Position numbers and translations under genes: made by a program. A stretch of 17,613 bases of DNA, from assembly GCA_963521545.1 (NCBI GenBank), contig CAUQVP010000028.1, forward strand, positions 1 through 17,613, in the 5' to 3' direction. The notes beneath the pieces were generated by a model that was not told the origin of the DNA, did no database searches, and saw only the letters and a list, made by a program, of their open reading frames with translations. Positions 6,444 to 14,102 of this stretch are shown here, piece by piece (the first letter of the stretch is position 1; every line of letters starts with the position of its first letter). Origin of the DNA: JABCPE02 sp963521545. Lineage in GTDB: Bacteria; Bacteroidota; Bacteroidia; Flavobacteriales; Weeksellaceae.

Positions 6444-7712
6444 ATGACACCACTTGCAGAAAAAATGCGCCCTAAAAGCCTTGATGAAGTTATCGGGCAG
6501 GAACACCTGACGGGAACCAACGGCACTATCCGAAAAATGCTGGAAAATGACACGCTCAATTCGCTCATTTTCTGGGGGCCGCCTGGGACAGGGAAAACTA
6601 CCCTAGCAGAAATCATCGCAGATCAGTCAGGACGAAAATTTTTCAAACTCAATGCCATAAGCTCTGGGGTTAAAGATGTACGCGAAATCATAGAAGAAAC
6701 CAAAAAACAAAATCTATTCAGCGGAAAAAGCCCTATTCTTTTCATTGATGAAATTCATCGGTTCAATAAAACCCAGCAGGACAGCCTACTCCACGCTGTA
6801 GAAAAAGGCTGGGTAGTTCTCATCGGCGCTACTACGGAAAACCCTAGTTTTGAGGTCGTTGCGGCGCTGCTTTCGCGCTGCCAAGTCTATACCTTGAAAT
6901 CTCTTTCTTACGAAAAACTGGAAGAACTCCTAAAATCAGCATTAAATCAGTATAATTCTGAATTTCAGTCTAATTTTAAAATCAAAGAAAGTGAGGCTTT
7001 TATACAATATTCTGGCGGAGATGCCCGAAAACTTATCAACGGGCTGGAAATCGTTCTCAATCAGTTTCTTAAGGACAAAAACAAGGAAATTACCAGCGAA
7101 GAAATTCTCTCTGTTTTACAAGAAAACATGGTGCTCTATGACAAGAATGGAGAACAGCACTATGATATCATTTCAGCATTTATAAAGTCCATCCGTGGTT
7201 CAGACCCAAACGCCGCGGTCTACTGGCTCGCGAGAATGCTGGCAGGAGGAGAAGACATCAAATTCATCGCTCGCAGAATGCTCATTTCTGCTTCCGAGGA
7301 TATAGGCCTTGCCAATCCTAACGCCCTTACAGTGGCCACTCAGTGTTTTCAGGCAGTGAATGTCATCGGCAACCCTGAAGCCAGAATTATACTGAGCGAA
7401 TGTGCTGTATATTTGGCTGTTTCGCCGAAAAGTAATTCTTCTTATTTAGCTATAAATGAGGCTTTGTCCTTTGTAAAGAAAACAGGAAATCTGCCCGTGC
7501 CTCTGCACCTGCGCAATGCACCTACCAAACTGATGAAGGATATGAACTACGGCAAAAACTACCAATACGCACATGATTACAAAGAAGGTTTCGTGGAGCA
7601 GGAATTTTTGCCAGAGGAAATAAGTGGAACCAAATTTTACCAACCAAAACAAAACGCCACAGAGCAAAAAATTTTGGAAGAATTAAAGAAAAAATGGAAA
7701 AAATATTACTAA
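6444..7712 (+). CDS. rarA: RarA (MgsA) replication-associated AAA+ ATPase
   Basis: RarA acts at stalled replication forks and DNA gaps, remodelling SSB-coated DNA and influencing recombination; it is homologous to clamp-loader ATPases and eukaryotic WRNIP1. The 422-aa length is typical. Walker A GPPGTGKT is at 45-52, Walker B FIDEIH at 100-105, the RFNKTQQDSLL continuation at 106-116, sensor 1 ATTENPS at 129-135 and an arginine finger at R145 (LLSR). The C-terminal half carries the tetramerization region (GGEDIKFIARRMLISASEDIG and flanking helices). No exact TAnnTTTG lies in the 45-nt gap after lepB; TAATATTG just before the ATG is one base off. Confidence 0.93.
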   Translation: MTPLAEKMRPKSLDEVIGQEHLTGTNGTIRKMLENDTLNSLIFWGPPGTGKTTLAEIIADQSGRKFFKLNAISSGVKDVREIIEETKKQNLFSGKSPILFIDEIHRFNKTQQDSLLHAVEKGWVVLIGATTENPSFEVVAALLSRCQVYTLKSLSYEKLEELLKSALNQYNSEFQSNFKIKESEAFIQYSGGDARKLINGLEIVLNQFLKDKNKEITSEEILSVLQENMVLYDKNGEQHYDIISAFIKSIRGSDPNAAVYWLARMLAGGEDIKFIARRMLISASEDIGLANPNALTVATQCFQAVNVIGNPEARIILSECAVYLAVSPKSNSSYLAINEALSFVKKTGNLPVPLHLRNAPTKLMKDMNYGKNYQYAHDYKEGFVEQEFLPEEISGTKFYQPKQNATEQKILEELKKKWKKYY

Positions 7713-7754
7713 ACTCCATCTTTTCTATTTACATAAAATTCCAAACCAAAAACC

Positions 7755-7785
7755 TTTGTAAAAAACAAAAAATTGTCTACCTTTA
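7755..7785 (+). promoter_or_regulatory. gcvP promoter
   Basis: A -33 TTTG (7755-7758) and a -7 TACCTTTA (7778-7785; one base from TAnnTTTG) are spaced by 19 nt, which fits the phylum pattern. The predicted leader is about 35 nt. I see no glycine-riboswitch core in the 112-nt gap. Confidence 0.55.
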
Positions 7786-7824
7786 CCACAAACTAAGTTT
7801 CAACCTTATACCCAATAATAACTT

Positions 7825-10680
7825 ATGAACACATCAGAATTTGTAAACAGACACATCAGTCTCAATGAAACGAACAAAAACGAAATGCTGAAAAAAGTAG
7901 GCGTTTCCAGCATTGATGAGCTGATTTCTCAGACTATTCCACATTCTATCCGATTACAAAAAGATTTAAGCATTTCAGAACCTCTGTCCGAGTTTGAAAT
8001 GCTTTCTCATTCTAAAGAACTGGCTTCTGAAAATCAGCAGTTTGATTCTTACATTGGACTAGGATACCACCCTGCCATTCTTCCAGCTGTCATTCAGCGA
8101 AATATTTTAGAAAATCCTAGCTGGTATACGGCTTACACGCCTTACCAAGCGGAAATTTCACAGGGAAGATTAGAGGCGCTGCTGAACTATCAGACTATGA
8201 TAGTGAGCCTTACAGGTTTCCCATTAGCAAATGCTTCCCTTTTGGATGAAGGAACTGCAGCTGCCGAAGCTATGCACATGTTCTTCTCAAACAGAACAAA
8301 GGAACAAAAAAACGCAGGAGCAAATAAATTTTTCATTTCTGATGATGTTCTTCCACAAACAATCGCCGTGCTGAAAACCAGAGCCGAAGGACTAGGAATA
8401 GAAATTACCGTAGGAAAACATAATGGAAATTTAGATAACTCTTATTTCGGAGTTTTACTTCAATATCCTACTAAAATAGGAGTTATAGAGGATTACACAG
8501 AAATTATAAAATCTCTGAAAGAACAAAATATTCAAGTCGTTTTAGCATGTGATTTATTGGCTTTAGTTATGCTAAAATCTCCTGCACAGCTCGGTGCTGA
8601 CTGTGCTGTCGGGACTTCCCAGAGATTCGGTATTCCTATGGGATACGGTGGGCCGCACGCCGCTTTCTACGCTTGTAAAGATGAATACAAAAGAGAAATC
8701 CCTGGCCGTATCATAGGAGTTTCACAGGATATGTACGGAAAGAGAGCGCTCAGAATGGCTTTGCAGACCAGAGAACAGCACATCAAGCGTGAAAAAGCAA
8801 CTTCCAACATCTGTACAGCGCAGGTTCTTCTGGCGGTGATGGCAGGAATGTACGCTGTCTATCACGGAGAAGCAGGACTTAAACACATTGCAGGACAGAT
8901 ACATTTTAAAACTAATGCTTTGCGAGATGCTTTAGCTGAACTGGGCTACGAGGTTGAAAACAATCCAAGTTTTGACACAGTAAGATTTAAACTCAGCGAA
9001 GACAAAAAACAGTCTTTGAAAACATTGATGGAAAACCACAAAATCAACCTAAATTATTTCGAAAATGGTTTTGTGAGCGTTACTATCAATGAAGCTACTA
9101 CAAATAAAAAACTCCAAAAATTAGCAGATGCTTTTGCTGAGTTTATTGGCAAAAATATTGTTAAGATTGATTTAAAAGAACAAATCACCCTTCCTAGCAG
9201 TCTTCTAAGAACTGATAAAGTCCTAGCGGAAGAGATTTTCCATAAATACCACACAGAGACAGAACTGATGCGATACATCAAAAAACTGGAGAGAAAAGAC
9301 ATTTCCCTTACACACTCTATGATTTCGCTTGGTTCTTGTACGATGAAGTTAAATGCTGCCACAGAAATGCTGCCTCTATCTTGGCCTGAATGGGGAAATA
9401 TCCACCCTTTCGTGCCGATGGAACAAGCGAAAGGCTATCAAAAACTAATCAAAGAATTAGAAAAAGATTTAGCCGAAATCACAGGTTTTGCAGGAACTTC
9501 CCTACAGCCTAACTCTGGTGCACAGGGCGAATACGCTGGGCTGATGGTAATCCGCGAATACCTAAAACACAAAGGCGAAGGTCATAGAGATATCGTGCTT
9601 ATTCCACAGTCTGCACACGGTACGAATCCCGCTTCGGCTATCGTAGCAGGGCTAAAAGTAGTTGTGGTTAAAAATCTAGAAAACGGACAGATTGATTTTG
9701 AAGATTTAAAAGCAAAAGTAGAACAGCACAAAGAAAATCTGGCGGCATTCATGATTACATATCCGTCCACTTATGGTTTCTTTGACAATAATGTTACAGA
9801 TATTATCAATCTAATCCATGCCAATGGCGGACAGGTGTACATGGATGGCGCTAATATGAATGCTCAGGTTGGATTTACCAGCCCAGGGCATATCGGTGCA
9901 GATGTATGCCACCTAAATTTACATAAAACCTTTGCGATCCCTCATGGCGGCGGCGGACCTGGTGTAGGTCCTATCTGTGTGGCAGAGCATTTGGTTCCGT
10001 TCTTACCTTCGAATCCAAATGTTAAAATCGGTTCAGAGCACTCTATCGATGCTATTTCTTCTGCTCCGTATGGTTCTGCCCTTGTGGTAAATATTTCCTA
10101 CGCCTACATCAAGATGCTGGGAACTCAAGGACTAAAAAAAGCCACAGAATACGCTATTCTAAACGCAAATTACCTAAAAGATGTGCTAAAAGAGCATTAT
10201 TCTATTTTGTATAGCAATGAAAATGAAAGAGTTGCGCACGAATGTATCGTAGATTTCCGACCATTCAAAACCTATGGTATAGAAGTGGGCGATATTGCGA
10301 AACGACTGATGGACTACGGATTCCACGCGCCTACGGTATCTTTCCCTGTGGCAGGAACTCTTATGATAGAGCCTACCGAATCCGAAAGCAAGGAAGAACT
10401 TGATAGATTTGCGGAGGCTTTGATAAACATCAAATATGAAATTGATGAAATAGCAAACGGCAAAGCTGACAAGGAAAACAATGTCTTGAAAAATGCACCT
10501 CATACGGAACAACTAGTAATCGCTGATGCATGGGACAAACCATACAGCCGAGAAAAAGCAGCATATCCTCTGGAATGGATAAGAGAAAATAAGTTCTTCG
10601 CTTCAGTTTCTCGTGTAGATGATGCCTATGGAGACAGAAATCTAATCTGTACTTGTGCTCCTACTGAGTCTTATGCATAG
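7825..10680 (+). CDS. gcvP: GcvP, glycine dehydrogenase (decarboxylating), P-protein
   Basis: GcvP is the PLP-dependent P-protein of the glycine cleavage system. It decarboxylates glycine and passes the aminomethyl group to the lipoyl arm of GcvH; GcvT and Lpd complete the cycle, yielding 5,10-methylene-THF. At 951 aa it is the full single-chain form (many bacteria split it into GcvPA and GcvPB). The N-terminal half opens with FVNRHISLNE and carries LGYHPAILP. The C-terminal half holds the PLP lysine in NLHKTFAIPHGGGGPG (K701) and the glycine-rich PLP loop just after it. It stands alone here, with no gcvT or gcvH in the window. The frame is intact. Confidence 0.97.
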   Translation: MNTSEFVNRHISLNETNKNEMLKKVGVSSIDELISQTIPHSIRLQKDLSISEPLSEFEMLSHSKELASENQQFDSYIGLGYHPAILPAVIQRNILENPSWYTAYTPYQAEISQGRLEALLNYQTMIVSLTGFPLANASLLDEGTAAAEAMHMFFSNRTKEQKNAGANKFFISDDVLPQTIAVLKTRAEGLGIEITVGKHNGNLDNSYFGVLLQYPTKIGVIEDYTEIIKSLKEQNIQVVLACDLLALVMLKSPAQLGADCAVGTSQRFGIPMGYGGPHAAFYACKDEYKREIPGRIIGVSQDMYGKRALRMALQTREQHIKREKATSNICTAQVLLAVMAGMYAVYHGEAGLKHIAGQIHFKTNALRDALAELGYEVENNPSFDTVRFKLSEDKKQSLKTLMENHKINLNYFENGFVSVTINEATTNKKLQKLADAFAEFIGKNIVKIDLKEQITLPSSLLRTDKVLAEEIFHKYHTETELMRYIKKLERKDISLTHSMISLGSCTMKLNAATEMLPLSWPEWGNIHPFVPMEQAKGYQKLIKELEKDLAEITGFAGTSLQPNSGAQGEYAGLMVIREYLKHKGEGHRDIVLIPQSAHGTNPASAIVAGLKVVVVKNLENGQIDFEDLKAKVEQHKENLAAFMITYPSTYGFFDNNVTDIINLIHANGGQVYMDGANMNAQVGFTSPGHIGADVCHLNLHKTFAIPHGGGGPGVGPICVAEHLVPFLPSNPNVKIGSEHSIDAISSAPYGSALVVNISYAYIKMLGTQGLKKATEYAILNANYLKDVLKEHYSILYSNENERVAHECIVDFRPFKTYGIEVGDIAKRLMDYGFHAPTVSFPVAGTLMIEPTESESKEELDRFAEALINIKYEIDEIANGKADKENNVLKNAPHTEQLVIADAWDKPYSREKAAYPLEWIRENKFFASVSRVDDAYGDRNLICTCAPTESYA

Positions 10681-10761
10681 AAAAAAGCTGTTAATGACAT
10701 TATTATCCTCTATTGGTATAATTTTTGAGAATTATTAAAAACAAAAAATTTAATTTTTAAA

Positions 10762-11190
10762 ATGAAAAAGTTTTTATCAAAAAGAAGTATTTTAGTGGGT
10801 GCGCTTGCATTAGTTTTAGGGTTTATCGTTTCTTCTTGTTCTAGGGATAAAGATGATGATGCCATATATACAGCTAAACTACAGGTTCAACATCATAGTA
10901 ACAATTCAAGAAACAGCACTGTTAATGGCTCTGTAACCTATAGAGATGCTAATGGAAACAAGAGAAAAATATATCTGAGAAGTGGAATGTCAGAAAGTAT
11001 TTCTTTTGAAGTAAATAAAGGATTTAAATCTTTTGTAGAAGTAAAAGCTACTGATATTTATGGTAATCTATTTGTAAAATGGACAGTAACTAAAACATAC
11101 ACAGGAGCTAGAGTTCAAAACTGGAGTACGAGTTTCACTTCTTACAAAGGACAAGACTTTATGGATTCTTACAAAGAGACTGTAAAATAG
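10762..11190 (+). CDS. Small lipoprotein, function unknown
   Basis: A 142-aa protein with an n-region (MKKFLSKR), a hydrophobic core and a lipobox ending VSSC at Cys26, so it should be lipidated and processed by Lgt and LspA. The residues after the Cys are S-R-D-K-D-D-D. Such an acidic run resembles the lipoprotein export signal that sends Bacteroidota lipoproteins to the cell surface (inference). The rest looks like a small beta-rich domain (Tyr, Thr, Val rich) with no family I recognise. It is AT-richer than gcvP upstream, whose stop is 81 nt away. A possible promoter (TATAATTTTTG near 10717) is imperfect. Confidence 0.8.
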   Translation: MKKFLSKRSILVGALALVLGFIVSSCSRDKDDDAIYTAKLQVQHHSNNSRNSTVNGSVTYRDANGNKRKIYLRSGMSESISFEVNKGFKSFVEVKATDIYGNLFVKWTVTKTYTGARVQNWSTSFTSYKGQDFMDSYKETVK

Positions 11191-11214
11191 TCCTATACAT
11201 AAGTTTGTAAATTC

Positions 11215-11257
11215 ACTGTAACCAATTCTGTTTTGTACAATCAGGATTGGTTACAGT
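11215..11257 (+). repeat. Long palindrome downstream of the lipoprotein gene
   Basis: ACTGTAACCAATTCTG (11215-11230) pairs with CAGGATTGGTTACAGT (11242-11257): a 16-bp stem with one G-T pair and an 11-nt loop. No clear T-run follows (AATTATGTAATTTT), so it is not a textbook terminator, though it sits 24 nt after the stop and probably forms the 3' end of that mRNA. A regulator-binding site or a small palindromic repeat element are alternatives. Confidence 0.6.
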
Positions 11258-11300
11258 AATTATGTAATTTTACATTAATGAAAATGAGTTTTATATAAAA

Positions 11301-11308
11301 TATTTTTG
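11301..11308 (+). promoter_or_regulatory. oxyR promoter -7 element (nearly leaderless)
   Basis: TATTTTTG fits TAnnTTTG but ends only 5 nt before the ATG at 11314. If used, transcription would begin within a few bases of the start codon. The start codon itself is well supported by OxyR N-terminal similarity. Confidence 0.4.
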
Positions 11309-11313
11309 AAATC

Positions 11314-12258
11314 ATGAACATCCAGCAGTTAGAATACCTCATCGCCGTTGATAAATACAAGCATTTCGGGAAAGCGGCTTTGGCTTGTCATGTCACACAG
11401 CCTACACTCAGCGCGATGATTCAGAAATTAGAAGATGAACTTAGTATAAAAATCTTCGACAGAACCACCCATCCTATCCGCACCACCGATGCTGGAGATG
11501 AGATTATTTCCTCTGCTAAAACGGTATTAGAAAGCATTACAGAACTAAAAAATAAAGCTCATTCGCTCAATAATGTATTGGCTGGGAAAATCAATCTTGG
11601 GATTATTCCTACGGTTTCTGGATTTCTCATTCCAAATGAAATTTTTGATTTTCTAAATCAAAACCAAAAAATAGAAATGAACATCCACGAAATGAATACC
11701 GAAAATATCATAAAATCGCTAAAATCTGGCGAAATAGATGCAGGTATCATTTCCACTCCATATCATGAAACAGAAGAGTTTTTCAGTGATTTTCTTTTTA
11801 ATGAAGAACTGCTGATTTATTCCTCTTATGAAAATAAAGATGAATATTTTATAGGTTCTGAGGATTTTAATTCGGATAAATTTTGGCTTTTGGAAGAAGG
11901 AAACTGCTTGAGAAAACAAATGGAATCCATCTGTCATTTAAAGGAAAACTCACTGAAGCCAAAGAATTTAGAATTCTCGGCATCCAGCATCAGTACTCTT
12001 ATAAAAATGGTGGATAAAACAGGAGGCATCACTGTGCTCCCAGAACTTGCCATGCAGCAGCTCTCGGAAGAACAGAAGAAAAAAGTTTTCCATTTTAAAA
12101 AACCTTTTCCTTCCAGAGAAATTAGCCTCATTTACTACAAACCAACTTACAAACAAAAGATGCTCAATGAATTTGGGACTTTTATAAAAGAGGCTTTATC
12201 AAAACATCTTAATTACAATAAAAATCCGAAGAATTTCTCCATTATTGCTCCTCAGTAA
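11314..12258 (+). CDS. oxyR: OxyR, peroxide-sensing LysR-type regulator
   Basis: A 314-aa LysR-family regulator. The winged HTH is at about 1-60 (LEYLIAVDKYKHFGKAALAC, then TQPTLSAMIQKLE), and a periplasmic-binding-like effector domain follows from about 91. The effector domain contains LLEEGNCLRKQMESIC, which aligns with the LEDGHCLRDQ...C segment of E. coli OxyR: Cys198 and Cys207 match peroxidatic Cys199 and resolving Cys208, with the same spacing of 9. It should therefore sense H2O2 by forming a disulfide and activate catalase or peroxiredoxin genes; none is in the window. LysR regulators often face a divergent target, but here the upstream gene (the lipoprotein) has the same orientation, so targets probably lie elsewhere. 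Confidence 0.88.
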   Translation: MNIQQLEYLIAVDKYKHFGKAALACHVTQPTLSAMIQKLEDELSIKIFDRTTHPIRTTDAGDEIISSAKTVLESITELKNKAHSLNNVLAGKINLGIIPTVSGFLIPNEIFDFLNQNQKIEMNIHEMNTENIIKSLKSGEIDAGIISTPYHETEEFFSDFLFNEELLIYSSYENKDEYFIGSEDFNSDKFWLLEEGNCLRKQMESICHLKENSLKPKNLEFSASSISTLIKMVDKTGGITVLPELAMQQLSEEQKKKVFHFKKPFPSREISLIYYKPTYKQKMLNEFGTFIKEALSKHLNYNKNPKNFSIIAPQ

Positions 12259-12266
12259 AATTTAAT

Positions 12267-12296
12267 TTTGAAGTTTAATTTTTTTATGTAAATTTG
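12267..12296 (+). promoter_or_regulatory. metK promoter
   Basis: TTTG (12267-12270) and TAAATTTG (12289-12296) are spaced by 18 nt, matching both Bacteroidota promoter boxes. The start would fall at about 12300-12304, immediately before the riboswitch. Confidence 0.75.
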
Positions 12297-12304
12297 CTTT
12301 TTAA

Positions 12305-12362
12305 AATTAAGAGGAAAAATTTGTGCTGATTGCAACCTCAATAAAAAATGCTAAAACAGAAA
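12305..12362 (+). ncRNA. SAM-II-type riboswitch upstream of metK
   Basis: The segment has the layout of a SAM-II pseudoknot. P1 is GAGG (12311-12314) with CCTC (12336-12339). The P1 loop carries ATTTG and CTGATTGCA (12326-12334). The 3' strand TGCTAAAACAG (12349-12359) pairs back into the loop (GCA with TGC, CTG with CAG), leaving ATT opposite TAAAA, the site where SAM-II binds its ligand. The conserved GATTGCA and GCTAAA blocks of the family are present. It starts just after the metK promoter and lies about 80 nt before the ATG, so it should repress metK when SAM is plentiful. I see no clear terminator after it, which suggests translational control or control through mRNA stability. P1 is short. 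Confidence 0.75.
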
Positions 12363-12440
12363 TTCTCTTTTTAGTTTCTTTATTTTGGTTTCACAGTTTA
12401 TATAAATTTTAAAATCTATAACCCAAAAATAAAGAAATTT

Positions 12441-13721
12441 ATGGCTTACTTATTTACATCAGAGTCCGTTTCTGAAGGACATCCAGACAAAATCGCAGAC
12501 CAAATATCCGATGCGCTGATAGACCATTTCTTGGCCTATGATAAGAACTCAAAAGTAGCTTGTGAAACGCTCGTAACCACTGGGCAGGTTGTCCTAGCTG
12601 GAGAGGTAAAATCTGAGGCTTACCTTGATGTGCAGACCATCGCTAGGGAGGTTATCAATGATATTGGCTACACCAAAGGTGAATATATGTTCAATGGAGA
12701 TTCTTGTGGAGTAATTTCTGCTATCCACGAGCAGTCGCCAGATATCAACCAAGGCGTGGATAGAATTACCCAAAACTCTGATTTTGAGACCAAAGCAAAT
12801 GCACAAGGTGCTGGTGACCAAGGAATCATGTTCGGATATGCAACAAACGAAACCGAAAACTACATGCCGCTGGCATTAGACTTGGCTCATTCTATTTTGA
12901 GAGAACTTTCTGCATTGAGGAGAGAAAATAAGGAAATCACCTACCTTCGTCCTGATGCAAAATCACAAGTTACGATAGAATATTCTGACAATCACAAGCC
13001 TGTGAAAATAGACAGCATCGTGGTTTCTACTCAGCATGATGAATTTGACACAGAAGAAAACATGCTGGCAAAAATCAGAAAAGATATCATCGAGATTTTA
13101 ATTCCAAAAGTTAAAGCGAAACAAAAACCTGAAATTCAAGCGCTTTTCAATGATAATATTACATTCCATATCAATCCTACTGGGAAATTCGTAATCGGTG
13201 GCCCACACGGAGATACAGGACTTACAGGAAGAAAAATCATCGTAGATACTTACGGAGGAAAAGGTGCTCACGGAGGTGGAGCGTTCTCTGGAAAAGACCC
13301 TTCTAAAGTGGATAGAAGTGCAGCCTATGCCATGAGACACATCGCTAAAAACCTTGTAGCAGCGGGAGTTGCAGATGAAATTTTGGTTCAGATTTCTTAT
13401 GCCATCGGGGTTGCTAAGCCTTGTGGTTTGTATATCAACACTTATGGAACTTCCAAAGTAAATCTAACTGATGGCGAAATCGCAGAAAAAGTGCAGCAAT
13501 TATTTGACCTGAGACCTTATGCGATAGAGCAAAACCTAAAACTGAGAAATCCTATCTACCGCGAAACAGCTGCCTATGGACACATGGGACGAAATTATTA
13601 TGTAGCGGATAAAACCTTTAACAAAGGAGCTAAAAACGAGCTTACTATCAAAGGTTTAGAGTTTTTCACTTGGGAGAAACTAGATAAAGTGGAAGAAATC
13701 AAAAAGGCTTTCGGTCTATAA
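12441..13721 (+). CDS. metK: MetK, S-adenosylmethionine synthase
   Basis: MetK makes SAM from methionine and ATP as a cytosolic tetramer needing Mg2+ and K+. The N-terminal signature SESVSEGHPDKIADQISDA (about 7-25, including His14), the ATP/methionine motif GAGDQG (123-128), GGPHGDTGLTGRK (253-265) and the glycine-rich loop GAHGGGAFSGKD (275-286) are all present. The length of 426 aa is normal. It stands alone downstream of its promoter and the SAM-II-type riboswitch and is closed by a strong terminator, so it forms a one-gene feedback-regulated unit. Confidence 0.97.
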   Translation: MAYLFTSESVSEGHPDKIADQISDALIDHFLAYDKNSKVACETLVTTGQVVLAGEVKSEAYLDVQTIAREVINDIGYTKGEYMFNGDSCGVISAIHEQSPDINQGVDRITQNSDFETKANAQGAGDQGIMFGYATNETENYMPLALDLAHSILRELSALRRENKEITYLRPDAKSQVTIEYSDNHKPVKIDSIVVSTQHDEFDTEENMLAKIRKDIIEILIPKVKAKQKPEIQALFNDNITFHINPTGKFVIGGPHGDTGLTGRKIIVDTYGGKGAHGGGAFSGKDPSKVDRSAAYAMRHIAKNLVAAGVADEILVQISYAIGVAKPCGLYINTYGTSKVNLTDGEIAEKVQQLFDLRPYAIEQNLKLRNPIYRETAAYGHMGRNYYVADKTFNKGAKNELTIKGLEFFTWEKLDKVEEIKKAFGL

Positions 13722-13725
13722 AATT

Positions 13726-13755
13726 AAAAACCCACCTAAAAAGTGGGTTTTTATT
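13726..13755. terminator. Bidirectional terminator between metK and the 78-aa gene
   Basis: AAAAACCCAC pairs with GTGGGTTTTT around CTAAAAA, with A and T runs on both sides. It ends metK on the + strand and the convergent 78-aa gene on the minus strand. Confidence 0.9.
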
Positions 13756-13770
13756 TTGTTTTAAAGATAA

Positions 13771-14007
13771 TTAATCTTCCAAATCGTCATATTTCGCTAA
13801 TTCTTCATCACACCACGCGAATGCTTCTTCTACTACTTTTGTAGCTTCATTTGCAACGGTTTCCTCATCATCTCCTTCCAAATCATCCAGCCATTCTACT
13901 TCTTCTTCCTCTACATTTAGGATAAATCTTGGATATTCTGTATGCACAACGAACAAATCCTCTGGAAATTCTGAATTATCTGCCATCAAAAACTTTGGTA
14001 ATTTCAT
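13771..14007 (-). CDS. Very acidic 78-aa protein, function unknown
   Basis: No named family recognised. About a third of the residues are Asp or Glu (27 of 78), with clusters at NVEEEEVEWLDDLEGDDEE (about 31-49) and a DDLED end. A short, less charged N-terminal third (MKLPKFLMADNSEFPEDLFV) looks structured and suggests a small cytosolic protein, perhaps one that binds a basic partner (inference). It is a monocistronic unit with a -7 element at 14061-14068 and a shared terminator behind it. Those signals, plus normal codon use, make it a credible gene rather than a shadow. Confidence 0.75.
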   Translation of the reverse strand: MKLPKFLMADNSEFPEDLFVVHTEYPRFILNVEEEEVEWLDDLEGDDEETVANEATKVVEEAFAWCDEELAKYDDLED

Positions 14008-14060
14008 AACTTTCTAAATTTAAATTGTTTAACTAAAAATATATATCTTATAAGGTTTTG

Positions 14061-14068
14061 CAAAGTTA
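14061..14068 (-). promoter_or_regulatory. Promoter -7 element of the 78-aa gene
   Basis: Reads TAACTTTG on the minus strand, an exact TAnnTTTG, giving a leader of about 50 nt before the ATG at 14007. No clear -33 element is seen. Confidence 0.55.
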
Positions 14069-14102
14069 ATAAATATAAATGTAGTTTCTCTAAAAAATAT
14101 TT

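Noticed and set aside
7713..7824. Glycine riboswitch before gcvP
   Set aside because: The gap holds a promoter and a short A/T-rich leader only; no tandem aptamer cores are visible.
12300..12440. SAM-I (S-box) riboswitch upstream of metK
   Set aside because: GCAACC and TGCTAA occur, but the multi-helix S-box scaffold is absent; the compact pseudoknot layout fits SAM-II instead.
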